Origin: Actinokineospora bangkokensis
GTDB taxonomy: Bacteria > Actinomycetota > Actinomycetes > Mycobacteriales > Pseudonocardiaceae
Direction of reading: 5' to 3'
Length of the DNA stretch: 64,000 bases
NCBI RefSeq assembly: GCF_001940455.1
Contig: NZ_MKQR01000016.1
Coordinates: 155,125 to 219,124 of the forward strand
Part shown: positions 1 to 8,633 of the stretch, piece by piece
Layout of the letters: each line of letters starts with the position of its first letter
How positions within the stretch are numbered: position 1 is the stretch's first letter
Translations under genes and position numbers: made by a program
Notes under the pieces: model-generated
Database searches by the model: none
Told to the model about the DNA's origin: nothing
The model's input: the letters and a program-made list of their open reading frames with translations, nothing else

Positions 1-346
1 CGTCCTCCACCTCCCCGACCTCGGTGCCGCGCTCGACCAGCGCCGCCCTGGCGCGCTCGATGTCGGCCACCACCAGGTGCAGGCCGCGCACGGTGCCGAG
101 GGCGCCGTCGAGGTGGGGCAGGCCCTCCGAGAGCAGGATCGAGCAGGCCGAGCCGGGCGGGGTGAGCTGGCAGATGCGCACGCCCTCGGCCGGGCTCATG
201 TCGACGTCGACGTGGAAGGCGAGCCGGTCGGTGTAGAAGGCCTTCGCGCGGTCGACGTCGGCGACCGGGAGCGGGACCAGTTCGAGCAGGTACTCACCCG
301 GCAGCACGGTGCGGTTGGGCAGCGGCGCGGCGAACTCCGTGGACAT
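1..346 (-). CDS. VOC (glyoxalase/bleomycin-resistance fold) family protein, 3' end outside window
   Basis: Reading the minus strand from the ATG at 346 gives MSTEFAAPLPNRTVLPG, followed by the pattern of a vicinal-oxygen-chelate half-domain: a beta strand (YLLELVPLPVAD), DRAKAFYTDRLAF, and later GLHLVVADIERARAALVERG. VOC proteins are small metal-dependent dioxygenases, isomerases or drug-binding proteins; the substrate cannot be told here. The ATG at 346 was chosen because AGG lies 9 nt upstream, whereas the in-frame ATG at 355 has no room for a ribosome site. About 115 codons are visible and the C-terminus runs off the left edge. It is divergent from the HSP90-family gene. Confidence 0.8.
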   Translation of the reverse strand, partial: MSTEFAAPLPNRTVLPGEYLLELVPLPVADVDRAKAFYTDRLAFHVDVDMSPAEGVRICQLTPPGSACSILLSEGLPHLDGALGTVRGLHLVVADIERARAALVERGTEVGEVED

Positions 347-543
347 GGGGGGCATCCTGCCGGGAGGCTGGCCGCTGCCGGTGGCGCAACGCCGCATACC
401 GGACGGTCCCGGTCGGGGGAACCCCGGGCGGAGCACCGGAATGTCGGTGGGCACCGGCAGAATGACCGGCACAGGCCCGGTCCGGGTCTGGACCGGGGGC
501 GGCGGACCGGCCGCGCCCGGCGGAGGGATGGCCAGGGGGAGTC

Positions 544-2316
544 GTGAGCGGGCAGCGGACGTTCCAGGTGGACCTGCGGGGTGTGGTCGACCTGCTGAGC
601 CACCACCTCTACTCCAGCCCGCGCGTGTACGTGCGGGAGCTGATGCAGAACGCCGTGGACGCGGTCACCGCGCGGGGGGACGCCTGCGCGCCCCGGCGGA
701 TCTCGATGGTGGCCGACGGGCGCGGCCTCGTCGTCGAGGACACCGGGATCGGGCTCACCGAGGAGCAGGTGCACGAGTTCCTGGCCACGATCGGGCGCAG
801 CTCCAAGCGCGACGAGCTGGGGTTCGCCCGGCACGAGTTCCTCGGCCAGTTCGGCATCGGGCTGCTCTCGGCGTTCCTGGTGGCCGACGAGGTGCGGGTG
901 GTGACCCGCGCCGAGGGGCGGCCCGCGGTGGCGTGGACCGGGCGGTCCGACGGCACCTACGGCATCGGCCCGGCCGAGCGCGCCGAGACCGGCACCACGG
1001 TCACCCTGGCCGCGCGGGCGGGCGCCGAGCAGTGGTTCGACCCCACGACGGTGGCGGAGCTGGCGGCGCTGTACGGGTCGATGCTGCCGTTCGAGGTCAC
1101 CGTCAACGGCGCGGCGGTGACCGGGGGCGGGCTGCCCTGGGCCCGCGACGAGCGCCCGGCGGGTCAGCGGCGGGCGGACCTGGTGGGCTACGCCCAGGAC
1201 GTCCTGGGCACCACCCCGTTCGACGTGGTGGACCTGGACGTGCCCGAGGCCGCGCTGACCGGGGTGGCGTTCGTGCTGCCGTTCCCGGCCAACCCCGCCG
1301 ACCGGGGCGGCAACCGGGTGCACCTCAAGCGGATGCTGCTGTCGGAGGGCGTGGCGGACCTGGTGCCGGACTGGGCGTTCTTCGCCAGGGTCGTGGTCGA
1401 CTCCGGTGAGCTGCGGCCGACCGCCAGCCGCGAGGGCCTCTACGCCGACGACCTGCTCGACCGCACCCGGGAGGCCATCGGCGAGCAGCTGCGCGGCTGG
1501 CTGGTGAACCTGGAGCGCACCGACCCGCGCAGGCTCACCAAGTTCCTCGGCGTGCACCACCTGGGCGTCAAGGCCCTGGCGCTGCACGACGACGACATGC
1601 TCCGGCTGGTCGACCAGTGGTGGCCGGTGGAGACCAACACCGGCCGGATGACCACCGCGGAGTTCCGCGCCCGGCACGGCGAGCTGCGCTACACCGCCAC
1701 CGCCGACGAGTTCCGGCAGCTGGCCGGGGTGGCCGCCGCCCAGGGCCTCGCGGTGATCAACGGCGGCTACACCTACGACACCGAGCTGATCGAGCGGCTG
1801 GCCGACCTCGACCCGACCACCGCGGTCACCCGGCTGAGCCCCACCGACCTGGCCACCCGGTTCGACGCGGTGGACCCCGAGGTCGAGCTGGGGCTGCGCG
1901 GGTTCCTCGGCACCGCCCAGCGCGCGGTGGACGGCCTGGGCTGCGAGGTGGTGCTGCGCGCGTTCGACCCGCCGAGCACCCCGGTGCTGTTCCTGGTCGA
2001 CCGCGACGCCGCCTTCCGCGCCGAGCTGCGCGCCACCCGCGAGCGCGCCGACGAGCTGTGGGCGGGTGTGCTCTCCGCGTTCGACAAGCCCACCGACGAC
2101 CGCCCGCAGCTGGTGCTCAACCACCGCAGCCCGCTGGTGCGCCGGGTGTGCGCGCTGGGCGACCCGGCCGCGGTGGCGCTGGCCGTGGAGGCCCTCTACG
2201 GCCAGGCGCTGCTGCTGGGCCACCACCCGATCCGGCCCGCCGACGCCGCACTGCTCAACCGCTCGTTCCTCGGCCTGCTGGAGCGGGCCGTCCCCGGGGA
2301 GGACTCCGACCGATGA
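544..2316 (+). CDS. HSP90-family (HtpG-like) ATP-dependent chaperone
   Basis: This 590-residue cytoplasmic protein has an N-terminal GHKL ATPase domain. The helix ELMQNAVDAVTAR carries the catalytic Glu and the Mg-binding Asn, EDTGIGLT is the DxGxG box, and GQFGIGLLSAFLVADE is the second glycine box (about residues 35-120). A middle domain and a short C-terminal part follow. It is slightly shorter than E. coli HtpG (~624) and belongs to the divergent 'HSP90 family protein' group of actinobacteria. The GTG start at 544 is supported by the family's N-terminus (TFQVDLRGVVDLLSHHLYS). Its stop overlaps the ATG of the next gene by 4 bp, so the chaperone and the giant TPR protein are almost certainly made together. 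Clients are unknown. The family call is firm. Confidence 0.93.
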   Translation: MSGQRTFQVDLRGVVDLLSHHLYSSPRVYVRELMQNAVDAVTARGDACAPRRISMVADGRGLVVEDTGIGLTEEQVHEFLATIGRSSKRDELGFARHEFLGQFGIGLLSAFLVADEVRVVTRAEGRPAVAWTGRSDGTYGIGPAERAETGTTVTLAARAGAEQWFDPTTVAELAALYGSMLPFEVTVNGAAVTGGGLPWARDERPAGQRRADLVGYAQDVLGTTPFDVVDLDVPEAALTGVAFVLPFPANPADRGGNRVHLKRMLLSEGVADLVPDWAFFARVVVDSGELRPTASREGLYADDLLDRTREAIGEQLRGWLVNLERTDPRRLTKFLGVHHLGVKALALHDDDMLRLVDQWWPVETNTGRMTTAEFRARHGELRYTATADEFRQLAGVAAAQGLAVINGGYTYDTELIERLADLDPTTAVTRLSPTDLATRFDAVDPEVELGLRGFLGTAQRAVDGLGCEVVLRAFDPPSTPVLFLVDRDAAFRAELRATRERADELWAGVLSAFDKPTDDRPQLVLNHRSPLVRRVCALGDPAAVALAVEALYGQALLLGHHPIRPADAALLNRSFLGLLERAVPGEDSDR

Positions 2317-5081
2317 CCGCACCGCAGGACCTGGCCGACCGCCTCGACGCGGTGTGGTCGATGCCGCACGGGCGGGCCCAGGTGGCGGCCGTCGAAGCGC
2401 TGATCCGCGACGCCGACGCCGCGCACGACGGGCACGTCGCCTACGGCGCGCGGCTGGTCGCCGTCACCGCCTACATCAAGGGCGCCGAACCGGCCAAGGC
2501 GTTCGTGCCGTTCGCCTGGGCGGTGGCCGCGCACGACCGGGGCGAGGGCGACCCGCGCCTGGAGGACCACCTGCTGTGGCTGTTCAAGAACGTGACCGGC
2601 TCGCTGCTGCGCCACCCCGAGGTGCCGCTGGACCGGACGATGGCGGTGCTGGAGGACATGGAGCGCCGCTACCGGGCGGCGGGGCACACGATGAACCCGG
2701 TGCACATGTACCGCACGCGCATCGCCGACCACGTGGGCGACCGGGCCACCGCGGACGAGCAGTACCGGCTGTGGTGCGCGACCCCGCGCGGGGAGATGGC
2801 CGACTGCGTCGGCTGCGAGCCCACCCGCAAGGTCGCCTACCTGACCGCCCGCGGGCGCCACGAGGAGGCCGTGGCGGTGGCCGACCCGGTGCTCACCGGT
2901 GAGCTGTCGTGCGTGGAGCAGCCCGCGGCGATCCTGACCGCGCTGCTGGAGCCCTACGTGCGGGTCGGCAGGGCGCAGGACGCCGCCGACGCCCACCGCA
3001 GGGCCTACCGGCTGCTGCAGGCCGACCGGTCCGAGCTGGACACCATCGCCGACCACGTCGAGTTCTGCGCCCGCACCGGCAACCCGGCCAGGGCGCTGGA
3101 GCTGGTGCAGCGCCACCTGTCCTGGTTGGACGAACCCGGCTCGCCCATGGCGGAGATGGCCTTCAGCGCCGCCGCGGCGCTGGCCCTGCGCACGGTGGTC
3201 GAGGCCGGGCACGAGGTGACGCTGACCCGCGACGCGGTGGAGGTCCCGGCCGCCGAGCTCGCCACCGAGCTGCGGGAGCGGGCGCTGGCGCTGGCCGCCC
3301 GGTTCGACGCCCGCAACGGCACCACCGCCCAGGGCGACCAGGTGCGCGCCGTGCTGGCGGCCGACCAGCTGGTCGAGCACCTGCCGCTGACCGGCACCGC
3401 CCGCCGGATCGAGGCGGCCGAGGCGGGGATGCCCGCGCGGGCCGAGCAGGCGCCCGCGCTGCCCGACGACCCCGACGAGCTGCTGGCCTTGGCGCTCGAC
3501 GGCGAGAACAGCGAGAACAGCGGGAACGGCGAGAACAGCGCCGTCGGCGCGGTCAGCGCGGCAGGCGGGGTCGAGGCGGTGTGGGCGCGCTTCGACGAGG
3601 TCTGCCCCGAGCCCGAGGGCCTGCGCCTGGCGCACCGCACCGCGCGCCGGGGCGTGGAGGCGTGGGAGCGCGAGGACCTGGACGAGGCGCTGGCCCGCTG
3701 GCAGGAGGCCGTCGAGCGCTACGACGAGCTGGGCGAGCCGGAGCGGGCGCTGGGCGTGCGCGGCTGGGTGGGCACCGCGCTGTGCGCCGCGGGCCGCACC
3801 GACGAGGGCGTGGCCGAGCTGGAGTCAGCGCTGGCCGCGGCGGGCGGGGCGGGTGCCCGGCCGCGCGTCGGCGCGCAGCTGCGGCTGAGCCAGGGGCTGT
3901 GGCTGGCCGGGCGGCACGAGGAGTCGGTGGCCAGCACCCGCGCCGCGATCGAGCAGGCGGGCGACGAGCCCGCGCTGCTCGGCGAGGCGACCTCCGACCT
4001 GTCCCGGCAGCTGCTCGCGCTGGGCGAGGTCGACGAGGCGGCCGAGCACGCGGCCGCGGTGCTGGAGCTGGTGGCCGAGCCGGGGCAGGTCCGCCACCAG
4101 GCGGCGCTGCTGGTCGGGCGCGCCGCCGCGCGCGCGGAGGACTTCGAGCGCGCCGGGGCCCTGTTCGCCGAGGCGTGCGCGTCCGAGGTGCCGGAGGTGC
4201 TGGCGGAGGCGTTCACGCTGCGCGGGCACGTCGCGGGCGACCTGGGGCGCCCGGAGGAGGCGGTCGAGCACTACGCCGAGGCCGTGGCCCAGCACACCAG
4301 GGCGGGCGACATCGCCGCGGCGGCCGAGCTGTCGCTGCGCCTGGCGTTCCTGCACTCGGAACTGGAGCGCCCGGAGGAGGCCGCCGACGCCGCCGACGAG
4401 GCGCTGCCGTTCCTCACCGACCCGGAGGAGGTCGCGCAGGCCCGGTACGTGCTGGCCACCTCGCACAGCGCGCTCGGCGCGACCGGGCAGGCGCTGGAGC
4501 TGTTCGCGGAGGTCCGCGACCACTACGCGGGCACGCAGGAGGACGCGCCGCTGGGGCAGGTCCTCGCGGACACCGCCGACGTGCTCGACCGGCTCGACCA
4601 GGACGCCGAGGCCGCTCGGGTCTACGCCGAGGCCGCCGCGGCCTACGGCCGCGCGCAGCTGCCCGCCAAGCAGCTGGAGAACCTGCGGCACGCGGCCATG
4701 TCCGCGCACTGGGCGGGCGACGGGGACACCGCCCTGCGCACGCTGGCCGAGGCCGACGCCCTGGCGCCGGTGCTCGACGAGGACGAGCAGCCGTGGGCGC
4801 GGGCGCAGCGGGGGTTCCTGGACCACGCCGCGGCGCGGTTGTTCGCGGCGGTGGACCGGTTCGAGGAGGCGGTGGTGCGCGCCGCCGCGGCCGCGGCGCG
4901 GTTCGAGGAGCTGGAGGCGGCGCAGTTCGCGGCCCCGGCGCACGCGCTGCACGGGCGGCTGGCCGGGCAGCTCGGGCGCACGGCGGAGGCCCGCGCGGCG
5001 GTGGAGCGGGCCCTGGAGCTGGTGGACGACGAGGACGAGGAGACCAGGGAGGAGCTGCGCGAGCTGCTCGCCTCGCTGTGA
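2313..5081 (+). CDS. Large tetratricopeptide-repeat protein coupled to the HSP90-family gene
   Basis: This 922-residue protein is rich in Ala/Glu/Arg/Leu helix pairs typical of TPR arrays, for example PEEAVEHYAEAVAQHTRAGD, EEAADAADEALPFL and AEARAAVERALELVDD. The array fills most of the C-terminal two-thirds. An N-terminal helical region (about 1-390) carries a scattered Cys pair (MADCVGCEPTRK). The two parts are separated by a Ser/Asn/Glu-rich linker near residue 400, encoded by a degenerate GCGAGAACAG DNA repeat at about 3502-3540. The ATG at 2313 overlaps the HSP90 stop (ATGA). TPR arrays bind peptides or other proteins. In eukaryotes many HSP90 co-chaperones are TPR proteins, so a partner role is a reasonable inference, but no EEVD-type tail was looked for or proven. 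No signal peptide or membrane segment is seen. Confidence 0.85.
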   Translation: MTAPQDLADRLDAVWSMPHGRAQVAAVEALIRDADAAHDGHVAYGARLVAVTAYIKGAEPAKAFVPFAWAVAAHDRGEGDPRLEDHLLWLFKNVTGSLLRHPEVPLDRTMAVLEDMERRYRAAGHTMNPVHMYRTRIADHVGDRATADEQYRLWCATPRGEMADCVGCEPTRKVAYLTARGRHEEAVAVADPVLTGELSCVEQPAAILTALLEPYVRVGRAQDAADAHRRAYRLLQADRSELDTIADHVEFCARTGNPARALELVQRHLSWLDEPGSPMAEMAFSAAAALALRTVVEAGHEVTLTRDAVEVPAAELATELRERALALAARFDARNGTTAQGDQVRAVLAADQLVEHLPLTGTARRIEAAEAGMPARAEQAPALPDDPDELLALALDGENSENSGNGENSAVGAVSAAGGVEAVWARFDEVCPEPEGLRLAHRTARRGVEAWEREDLDEALARWQEAVERYDELGEPERALGVRGWVGTALCAAGRTDEGVAELESALAAAGGAGARPRVGAQLRLSQGLWLAGRHEESVASTRAAIEQAGDEPALLGEATSDLSRQLLALGEVDEAAEHAAAVLELVAEPGQVRHQAALLVGRAAARAEDFERAGALFAEACASEVPEVLAEAFTLRGHVAGDLGRPEEAVEHYAEAVAQHTRAGDIAAAAELSLRLAFLHSELERPEEAADAADEALPFLTDPEEVAQARYVLATSHSALGATGQALELFAEVRDHYAGTQEDAPLGQVLADTADVLDRLDQDAEAARVYAEAAAAYGRAQLPAKQLENLRHAAMSAHWAGDGDTALRTLAEADALAPVLDEDEQPWARAQRGFLDHAAARLFAAVDRFEEAVVRAAAAAARFEELEAAQFAAPAHALHGRLAGQLGRTAEARAAVERALELVDDEDEETREELRELLASL

Positions 5082-5132
5082 CCCGCCGCCCCGCTCGGCC
5101 GTCCACAGCGGCCGGGCGCGGTGGCGGGTCAC
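5078..5132. terminator. Stem-loop at the end of the HSP90/TPR operon
   Basis: GTGACCCGCC (5078-5087, including the TGA stop) pairs perfectly with GGCGGGTCAC (5123-5132). The intervening 35 nt contain a second possible pairing of two CGGCCG-like blocks. There is no U tract, which is usual for actinobacterial hairpin terminators. Terminator function is inferred from position. Confidence 0.5.
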
Positions 5133-5241
5133 CCGGTCGCCGGGGCGGTGTTCCCGGTCGAGGCGGTGCCGACCTCGGCCGATCGAGTGGTGTTGTGGCC
5201 GGGGTCACACGCGGTGGGACCAGGGGTGCCACGCTGCGGGG

Positions 5242-6537
5242 ATGACGCGTGCGGTGGTGGTGGGCGGGGGCTTCGGCGGGCTGTGCGCGGCGCGGGTCCT
5301 CGCCGAGCACGGCGCCGACGTCGTCGTGCTGGAGCAGGACGAGGTGACCGCGGAGTCGTTGCAGCGGCGGGGGGTGCCGCAGGCCCAGCACCCCCACGCG
5401 CTGCTCGCCCGGGGGCTGCGCGAACTGGAGGCGCTGTTCCCCGGCCTGGGGGACGAGTTGACGGCGGTGGGGGCTCCGGAGGCCGACTTCGGGGAGGTCG
5501 TGCGGTACCGGGTGCCCGCGGGCTGGGCGCCCCGGGTGCCGGTGGGGTTGCCCATCCGGACGGTCACCCGCCCGGTGCTGGAGCGGTTGCTGCGGCGGCG
5601 GGTGCTGGCCGACCCCCGGGTCACCACGCGGGGCGGGTTCACCGCGGAGGACCTGCTGTGGCGGGGTGACCGGGTGTGCGGGGTGCGGGGGCCGCGGGTG
5701 GTGGACGCGGACCTGGTGGTCGTCGCCACCGGGCGGCACAGCCGGGTCGGGACGTGGTTGCGGTACGGGGGGTTCGAGCCGCCGAAGGCGCTGGTGGTGG
5801 ACGCGGGGACCGTCTACACCACGCGGGAGTTCAGCGCGGGGTCCACCCGCGACTGGACCGCAGTGGCCGAGTTCCCGCGCGCGCCCGGGGTGCGGCGGGG
5901 CGGGTTGGTGGTGACGACCGAGTCGGGCACGCGGTTGGTGACGCTGGTGGGCGCGGACGGGCAGGTGGCGCCGACCACGGAGTCGGGGTTCCTCAACTAC
6001 GCGCGCGGCCTGCGGGCACCGGAGTTCGCCGACGTGATCGGCAGCGGGGAGCCGGTGGGGACCGTGCACCGGATGGCGCGGCTGCACAGCCGGTGGACGC
6101 TGCTGCACAGGATGCCGCGGTGGCCCGCCGGGTTGCTGTGCCTGGGCGACGCGGTGTGCGCGCTGAACCCCGTGCACGCGCAAGGAATGACCGTCGCCGC
6201 CGTGCAGGCCGCGGTGCTGCGCGACGGGCTGGCCGAGGGGGTGGCGGAGGTCGAGCTGCAACGGCGGATCGCCGGGGCGGTGGGGCAGGCGTGGGCGCTG
6301 GCGACCGGGGCCGACCGGGTGTGGGACCCGTTCCCGACGCCGTGGCGGTCGAGGGCGCTGGTGCGGGTGCTGGCGCGGGTGGACGAACGGCTGCCGGGCG
6401 ACCCCGGGCTCTTCCGCGACTTCTCCCGGGTGGCGCACCTGGTGGACCGACCGGGCCCCGGGCTGCTCTGGCGGGCGCTACGGCCGGTCCGCCGAGGCCA
6501 CCAGCGCGGTGCAGTGCTCGACCAGCCGCTCGCGTGA
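5242..6537 (+). CDS. FAD-dependent oxidoreductase (geranylgeranyl-reductase/PHBH-like fold)
   Basis: This 431-residue flavoprotein begins with a dinucleotide-binding fingerprint, VVVGGGFGGLCAARVLAEHG, ending in an acidic residue (VVLEQD). It has the family segment RGVPQAQHPHALLARGL near residue 55 and the FAD-ribityl motif LCLGDAVCALNPVHAQGMTVA near residue 300. This pattern belongs to FAD-dependent hydroxylases or reductases related to 2-polyprenyl-6-methoxyphenol hydroxylase; the substrate is unknown. The ATG at 5242 follows a GC-rich stretch with no clear ribosome site, so a short or absent leader is possible. Its last 60 bp overlap the 3' end of the convergent TetR gene, so antisense interference between the two is possible. 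Confidence 0.85.
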   Translation: MTRAVVVGGGFGGLCAARVLAEHGADVVVLEQDEVTAESLQRRGVPQAQHPHALLARGLRELEALFPGLGDELTAVGAPEADFGEVVRYRVPAGWAPRVPVGLPIRTVTRPVLERLLRRRVLADPRVTTRGGFTAEDLLWRGDRVCGVRGPRVVDADLVVVATGRHSRVGTWLRYGGFEPPKALVVDAGTVYTTREFSAGSTRDWTAVAEFPRAPGVRRGGLVVTTESGTRLVTLVGADGQVAPTTESGFLNYARGLRAPEFADVIGSGEPVGTVHRMARLHSRWTLLHRMPRWPAGLLCLGDAVCALNPVHAQGMTVAAVQAAVLRDGLAEGVAEVELQRRIAGAVGQAWALATGADRVWDPFPTPWRSRALVRVLARVDERLPGDPGLFRDFSRVAHLVDRPGPGLLWRALRPVRRGHQRGAVLDQPLA

Positions 6538-7047
6538 GACCGCGAGGGTGCCGTCGAGGTGGGCGGCGAACAGCGCGGTGAGGGCGCCGACGACGCCCAG
6601 GGCGGTCATCTGCCGCTCGTCGGGGTCGGCGGTGGCCAGGTGGTCGTGCACGAGGGTCACGAAGGCCGGGACGAGCTGCTGGCCGCGGGCGCTGAGCACG
6701 GGCTCGGCCGCGGGCGCGAGCAGCAGCACCCGGCCCACCGCGGGCTCGTCCACGACCAGGTCCACGAAGGCCTCCACCGCCGCGCGGGGCAGGTCGGCCT
6801 GGTGAGCACCGGCGGTGGCGGTGACCAGCGCCTCGTGCGCGCGCTGCCCCACATGGTCGTAGACGGCGCGGACGAACTCGTCGCGGTCGGTGAAGCTCTC
6901 GTAGAAGTAGCGCTCGGTGAGGCCGGTGGCCCGGCAGACCGCGCGCACCGAGACACCGGGGCGGGTGGGGTCGCCGAGGATCGCGACACCCGCCGCCAGC
7001 AGCGCGGCGCGCCGGGCGGCTCGGCGGTCGGCCAGCGTCGATCCCAT
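6478..7047 (-). CDS. TetR/AcrR-family transcriptional repressor
   Basis: This 189-residue protein has an N-terminal helix-turn-helix (VSVRAVCRATGLTERYFYESF, about residues 28-48) followed by an alpha-helical ligand domain, the TetR layout. The ATG at 7047 was chosen because GGGAGG sits 9 nt upstream; the earlier ATG at 7056 directly abuts that Shine-Dalgarno. It is divergent from the MpaB-family oxygenase gene. Two perfect TGACAAC-N4-GTTGTCA palindromes lie between them, so it very probably represses both itself and the oxygenase. The ligand is unknown. Its 3' end overlaps the convergent FAD oxidoreductase by 60 bp. Confidence 0.92.
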   Translation of the reverse strand: MGSTLADRRAARRAALLAAGVAILGDPTRPGVSVRAVCRATGLTERYFYESFTDRDEFVRAVYDHVGQRAHEALVTATAGAHQADLPRAAVEAFVDLVVDEPAVGRVLLLAPAAEPVLSARGQQLVPAFVTLVHDHLATADPDERQMTALGVVGALTALFAAHLDGTLAVSRERLVEHCTALVASADRP

Positions 7048-7095
7048 CGCCGCCATCCTCCCACGCGCGGACACCGGGTACCCGAGGGACACTCG

Positions 7096-7143
7096 TTGAC
7101 AACGGTCGTTGTCAGCCCCTAGCCTGACAACACCTGTTGTCAG
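7096..7143. promoter_or_regulatory. Two TetR-type operators overlapping the MpaB promoter
   Basis: Two copies of TGACAAC-N4-GTTGTCA lie at 7097-7114 (spacer GGTC) and 7125-7142 (spacer ACCT). Their start points are 28 bp apart. In the second copy the arms extend to 8 bp (CTGACAAC/GTTGTCAG). For the plus strand, TTGACA (7096-7101) and TAGCCT (7120-7125), 18 bp apart, form a good promoter. Each operator covers one of these elements, as expected for repression. Confidence 0.85.
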
Positions 7144-7162
7144 CGTGGGCGGGGAGGGCGCG

Positions 7163-8074
7163 GTGGGTGGTCCGGGACCGGGATCGGTGACCTGGAAGTA
7201 CTTCGGGGACTGGCGCGGCCTGCTCCAGGGGCTGTGGGCCGGGTCGATGCAGAACATGCACCCCAAGCTCGGGGCGGCGGTGGAGCAGCACTCGGAGTTC
7301 TTCTCCGAGCGCTGGGCGCGGCTGTTCCGCTCCCTCTACCCCATCGGCGGGGTGGTCTTCGACGGCGACCGCGCCGAGGAGACCGGCCGCGAGGTCCGCG
7401 ACTACCACCGCGACATCAAGGGCGTGGACTCCCGGGGCAGGCGCTACCACGCCCTCGACCCGGACGTCTTCTACTGGGCGCACGCCACCTTCTTCTACGG
7501 CACCCTGCTCACCGCCAAGCACTTCTGCGGCGGCATCTCCGACGCCGAGGTGCGCGCCCTCTTCGACGAGCACAAGCAGTGGTACGCCCGCTACGGCGTC
7601 AGCACGCGGCACGTCCCCGACACCTGGGAGGACTTCCAGGTCTACTGGGACACCACTTGCCGCACCGTCCTGGAGGACAACCGCGCCACCCGCGAGGTCC
7701 TCGACCTCACCACCCTCGACGCGCCCCCCGGCCTGCCCGCACCCCTCTGGCGCCTCGTCCGCCCCGCCATCGCCAAGGGCTTCGTCTGGCTCACCGTCGG
7801 CATGTACGACCAACCCGTCCGCGACCTCCTCGGTTACCGATGGACCCCCCGCGACGAACGCCTCCACCGAGCCCTGGGCACCGCGATCCACTGGGCCTTC
7901 GCACTCGTCCCCGAACGAGCCCGCAAACACCCCCGCGCCCGGGACGGCCTGGACCGCGCCTCCGGCCGCCTCCCCGCCGACACCCCCCTCATCCACACCC
8001 CCACCCGCCACCTCCCCCGGGACCACACCGACCCCCGACACTACTGCCCGGTCCACGCGGAACGCCGCGGCTGA
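7163..8074 (+). CDS. Oxygenase MpaB family (DUF2236) protein
   Basis: The protein is about 303 residues. It has the DUF2236 pattern: an early VTWKYFGDWRGLLQG segment, MHPKLGAAVEQHS, DYHRDIKG, a WAHATFFYGTLLTAKHF helix with the conserved His, and PDTWEDFQVYWDTTC. The family includes the fungal oxygenase MpaB and latex-clearing-type haem proteins; the reaction here is not known. The GTG at 7163 is preferred because GGGGAGG lies 5 nt upstream; GTG 7145 is an alternative. TetR operators cover the promoter, so the gene is probably induced by a small molecule. The last third uses markedly more C-ending codons, probably local composition. Confidence 0.85.
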   Translation: MGGPGPGSVTWKYFGDWRGLLQGLWAGSMQNMHPKLGAAVEQHSEFFSERWARLFRSLYPIGGVVFDGDRAEETGREVRDYHRDIKGVDSRGRRYHALDPDVFYWAHATFFYGTLLTAKHFCGGISDAEVRALFDEHKQWYARYGVSTRHVPDTWEDFQVYWDTTCRTVLEDNRATREVLDLTTLDAPPGLPAPLWRLVRPAIAKGFVWLTVGMYDQPVRDLLGYRWTPRDERLHRALGTAIHWAFALVPERARKHPRARDGLDRASGRLPADTPLIHTPTRHLPRDHTDPRHYCPVHAERRG

Positions 8075-8090
8075 CCCTCCCCTATGGACA

Positions 8091-8106
8091 ATCCCCCTTC
8101 GGGGAT
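8091..8106. terminator. Bidirectional hairpin between convergent genes
   Basis: ATCCCC-CTTC-GGGGAT is a 6-bp GC-rich stem with a tetraloop. It lies in the 91-bp gap between the MpaB gene and the convergent LEA-like gene and could stop transcription from both sides. No U tract is seen. Confidence 0.45.
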
Positions 8107-8140
8107 CCGCCACGAAGCACCACGCGGCCGTGGCAGATTC

Positions 8141-8172
8141 CCTGAAGTCCTAGTTGCCTGAAGACCTAGTTG
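8141..8172. repeat. 16-bp tandem duplication of the LEA-like gene's 3' end
   Basis: CCTGAAGTCCTAGTTG (8141-8156) is followed immediately by CCTGAAGACCTAGTTG (8157-8172), with one mismatch. The second copy carries the TAG stop of the minus-strand gene, so the last codons and stop have been copied downstream, probably by slippage. Confidence 0.85.
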
Positions 8173-8612
8173 CCGAAGAAGCGGCCGAACACGGACTGGG
8201 CCGCGGAGCCGGGGTCAGCGATGGCGTCCTGGGCTTGGGAGAGGAAGCCCTGGCCCTGCTCGGCAGCAGCGGAAGCCTGGGTGGTGGCGGTGTCGGCGAA
8301 GGCCGATGCCTGCTCACCCGCCTGGCCCGCGAAGTCACCGGCCTGCGCCGTGGCGGCATCGGTGAAAGCCACTGCCTGCTCGCCCGCTTGGCCGGTGAGA
8401 TCACCGGCCTGGGCCGCGACATCGCCCGCCTGGGCCGTGGCGGCGTCCCCGAACGCGGACACCTGCTCTCCCGCCTGGCCCGCGAAGTCGCCGGCCTTGG
8501 TGGTGGCGGTGTCGGCCGCCGAGGCCGCCTGGTCGGCACCGGCCCCGAGGGTGGCGGTGTTGTCCTCGATGAACTGGGTGGCCTTGTCCCGCAGGGAGTC
8601 GAAGAAGCCCAT
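8166..8612 (-). CDS. Small repeat-rich amphipathic protein (LEA/apolipoprotein-like)
   Basis: This 148-residue protein starts MGFFDSLRDKATQFIEDN. It then runs through degenerate copies of a helical unit such as TAQAGDFAGQAGEQASAF (about residues 40-115) and ends in QSVFGRFFGN. The Ala/Gly/Gln/Asp/Thr composition without Cys, Trp or hydrophobic core, together with the repeat, resembles late-embryogenesis-abundant or 11-mer amphipathic helical proteins. A desiccation, membrane-surface or aggregation-protection role is only an analogy. The ATG at 8612 has GAGAGGA 6 nt upstream. A palindrome lies just upstream (8634-8650). The gene is monocistronic, and its 3' end is duplicated. Confidence 0.75.
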   Translation of the reverse strand: MGFFDSLRDKATQFIEDNTATLGAGADQAASAADTATTKAGDFAGQAGEQVSAFGDAATAQAGDVAAQAGDLTGQAGEQAVAFTDAATAQAGDFAGQAGEQASAFADTATTQASAAAEQGQGFLSQAQDAIADPGSAAQSVFGRFFGN

Positions 8613-8633
8613 TGGTGTCCTCTCGTTGATCGG

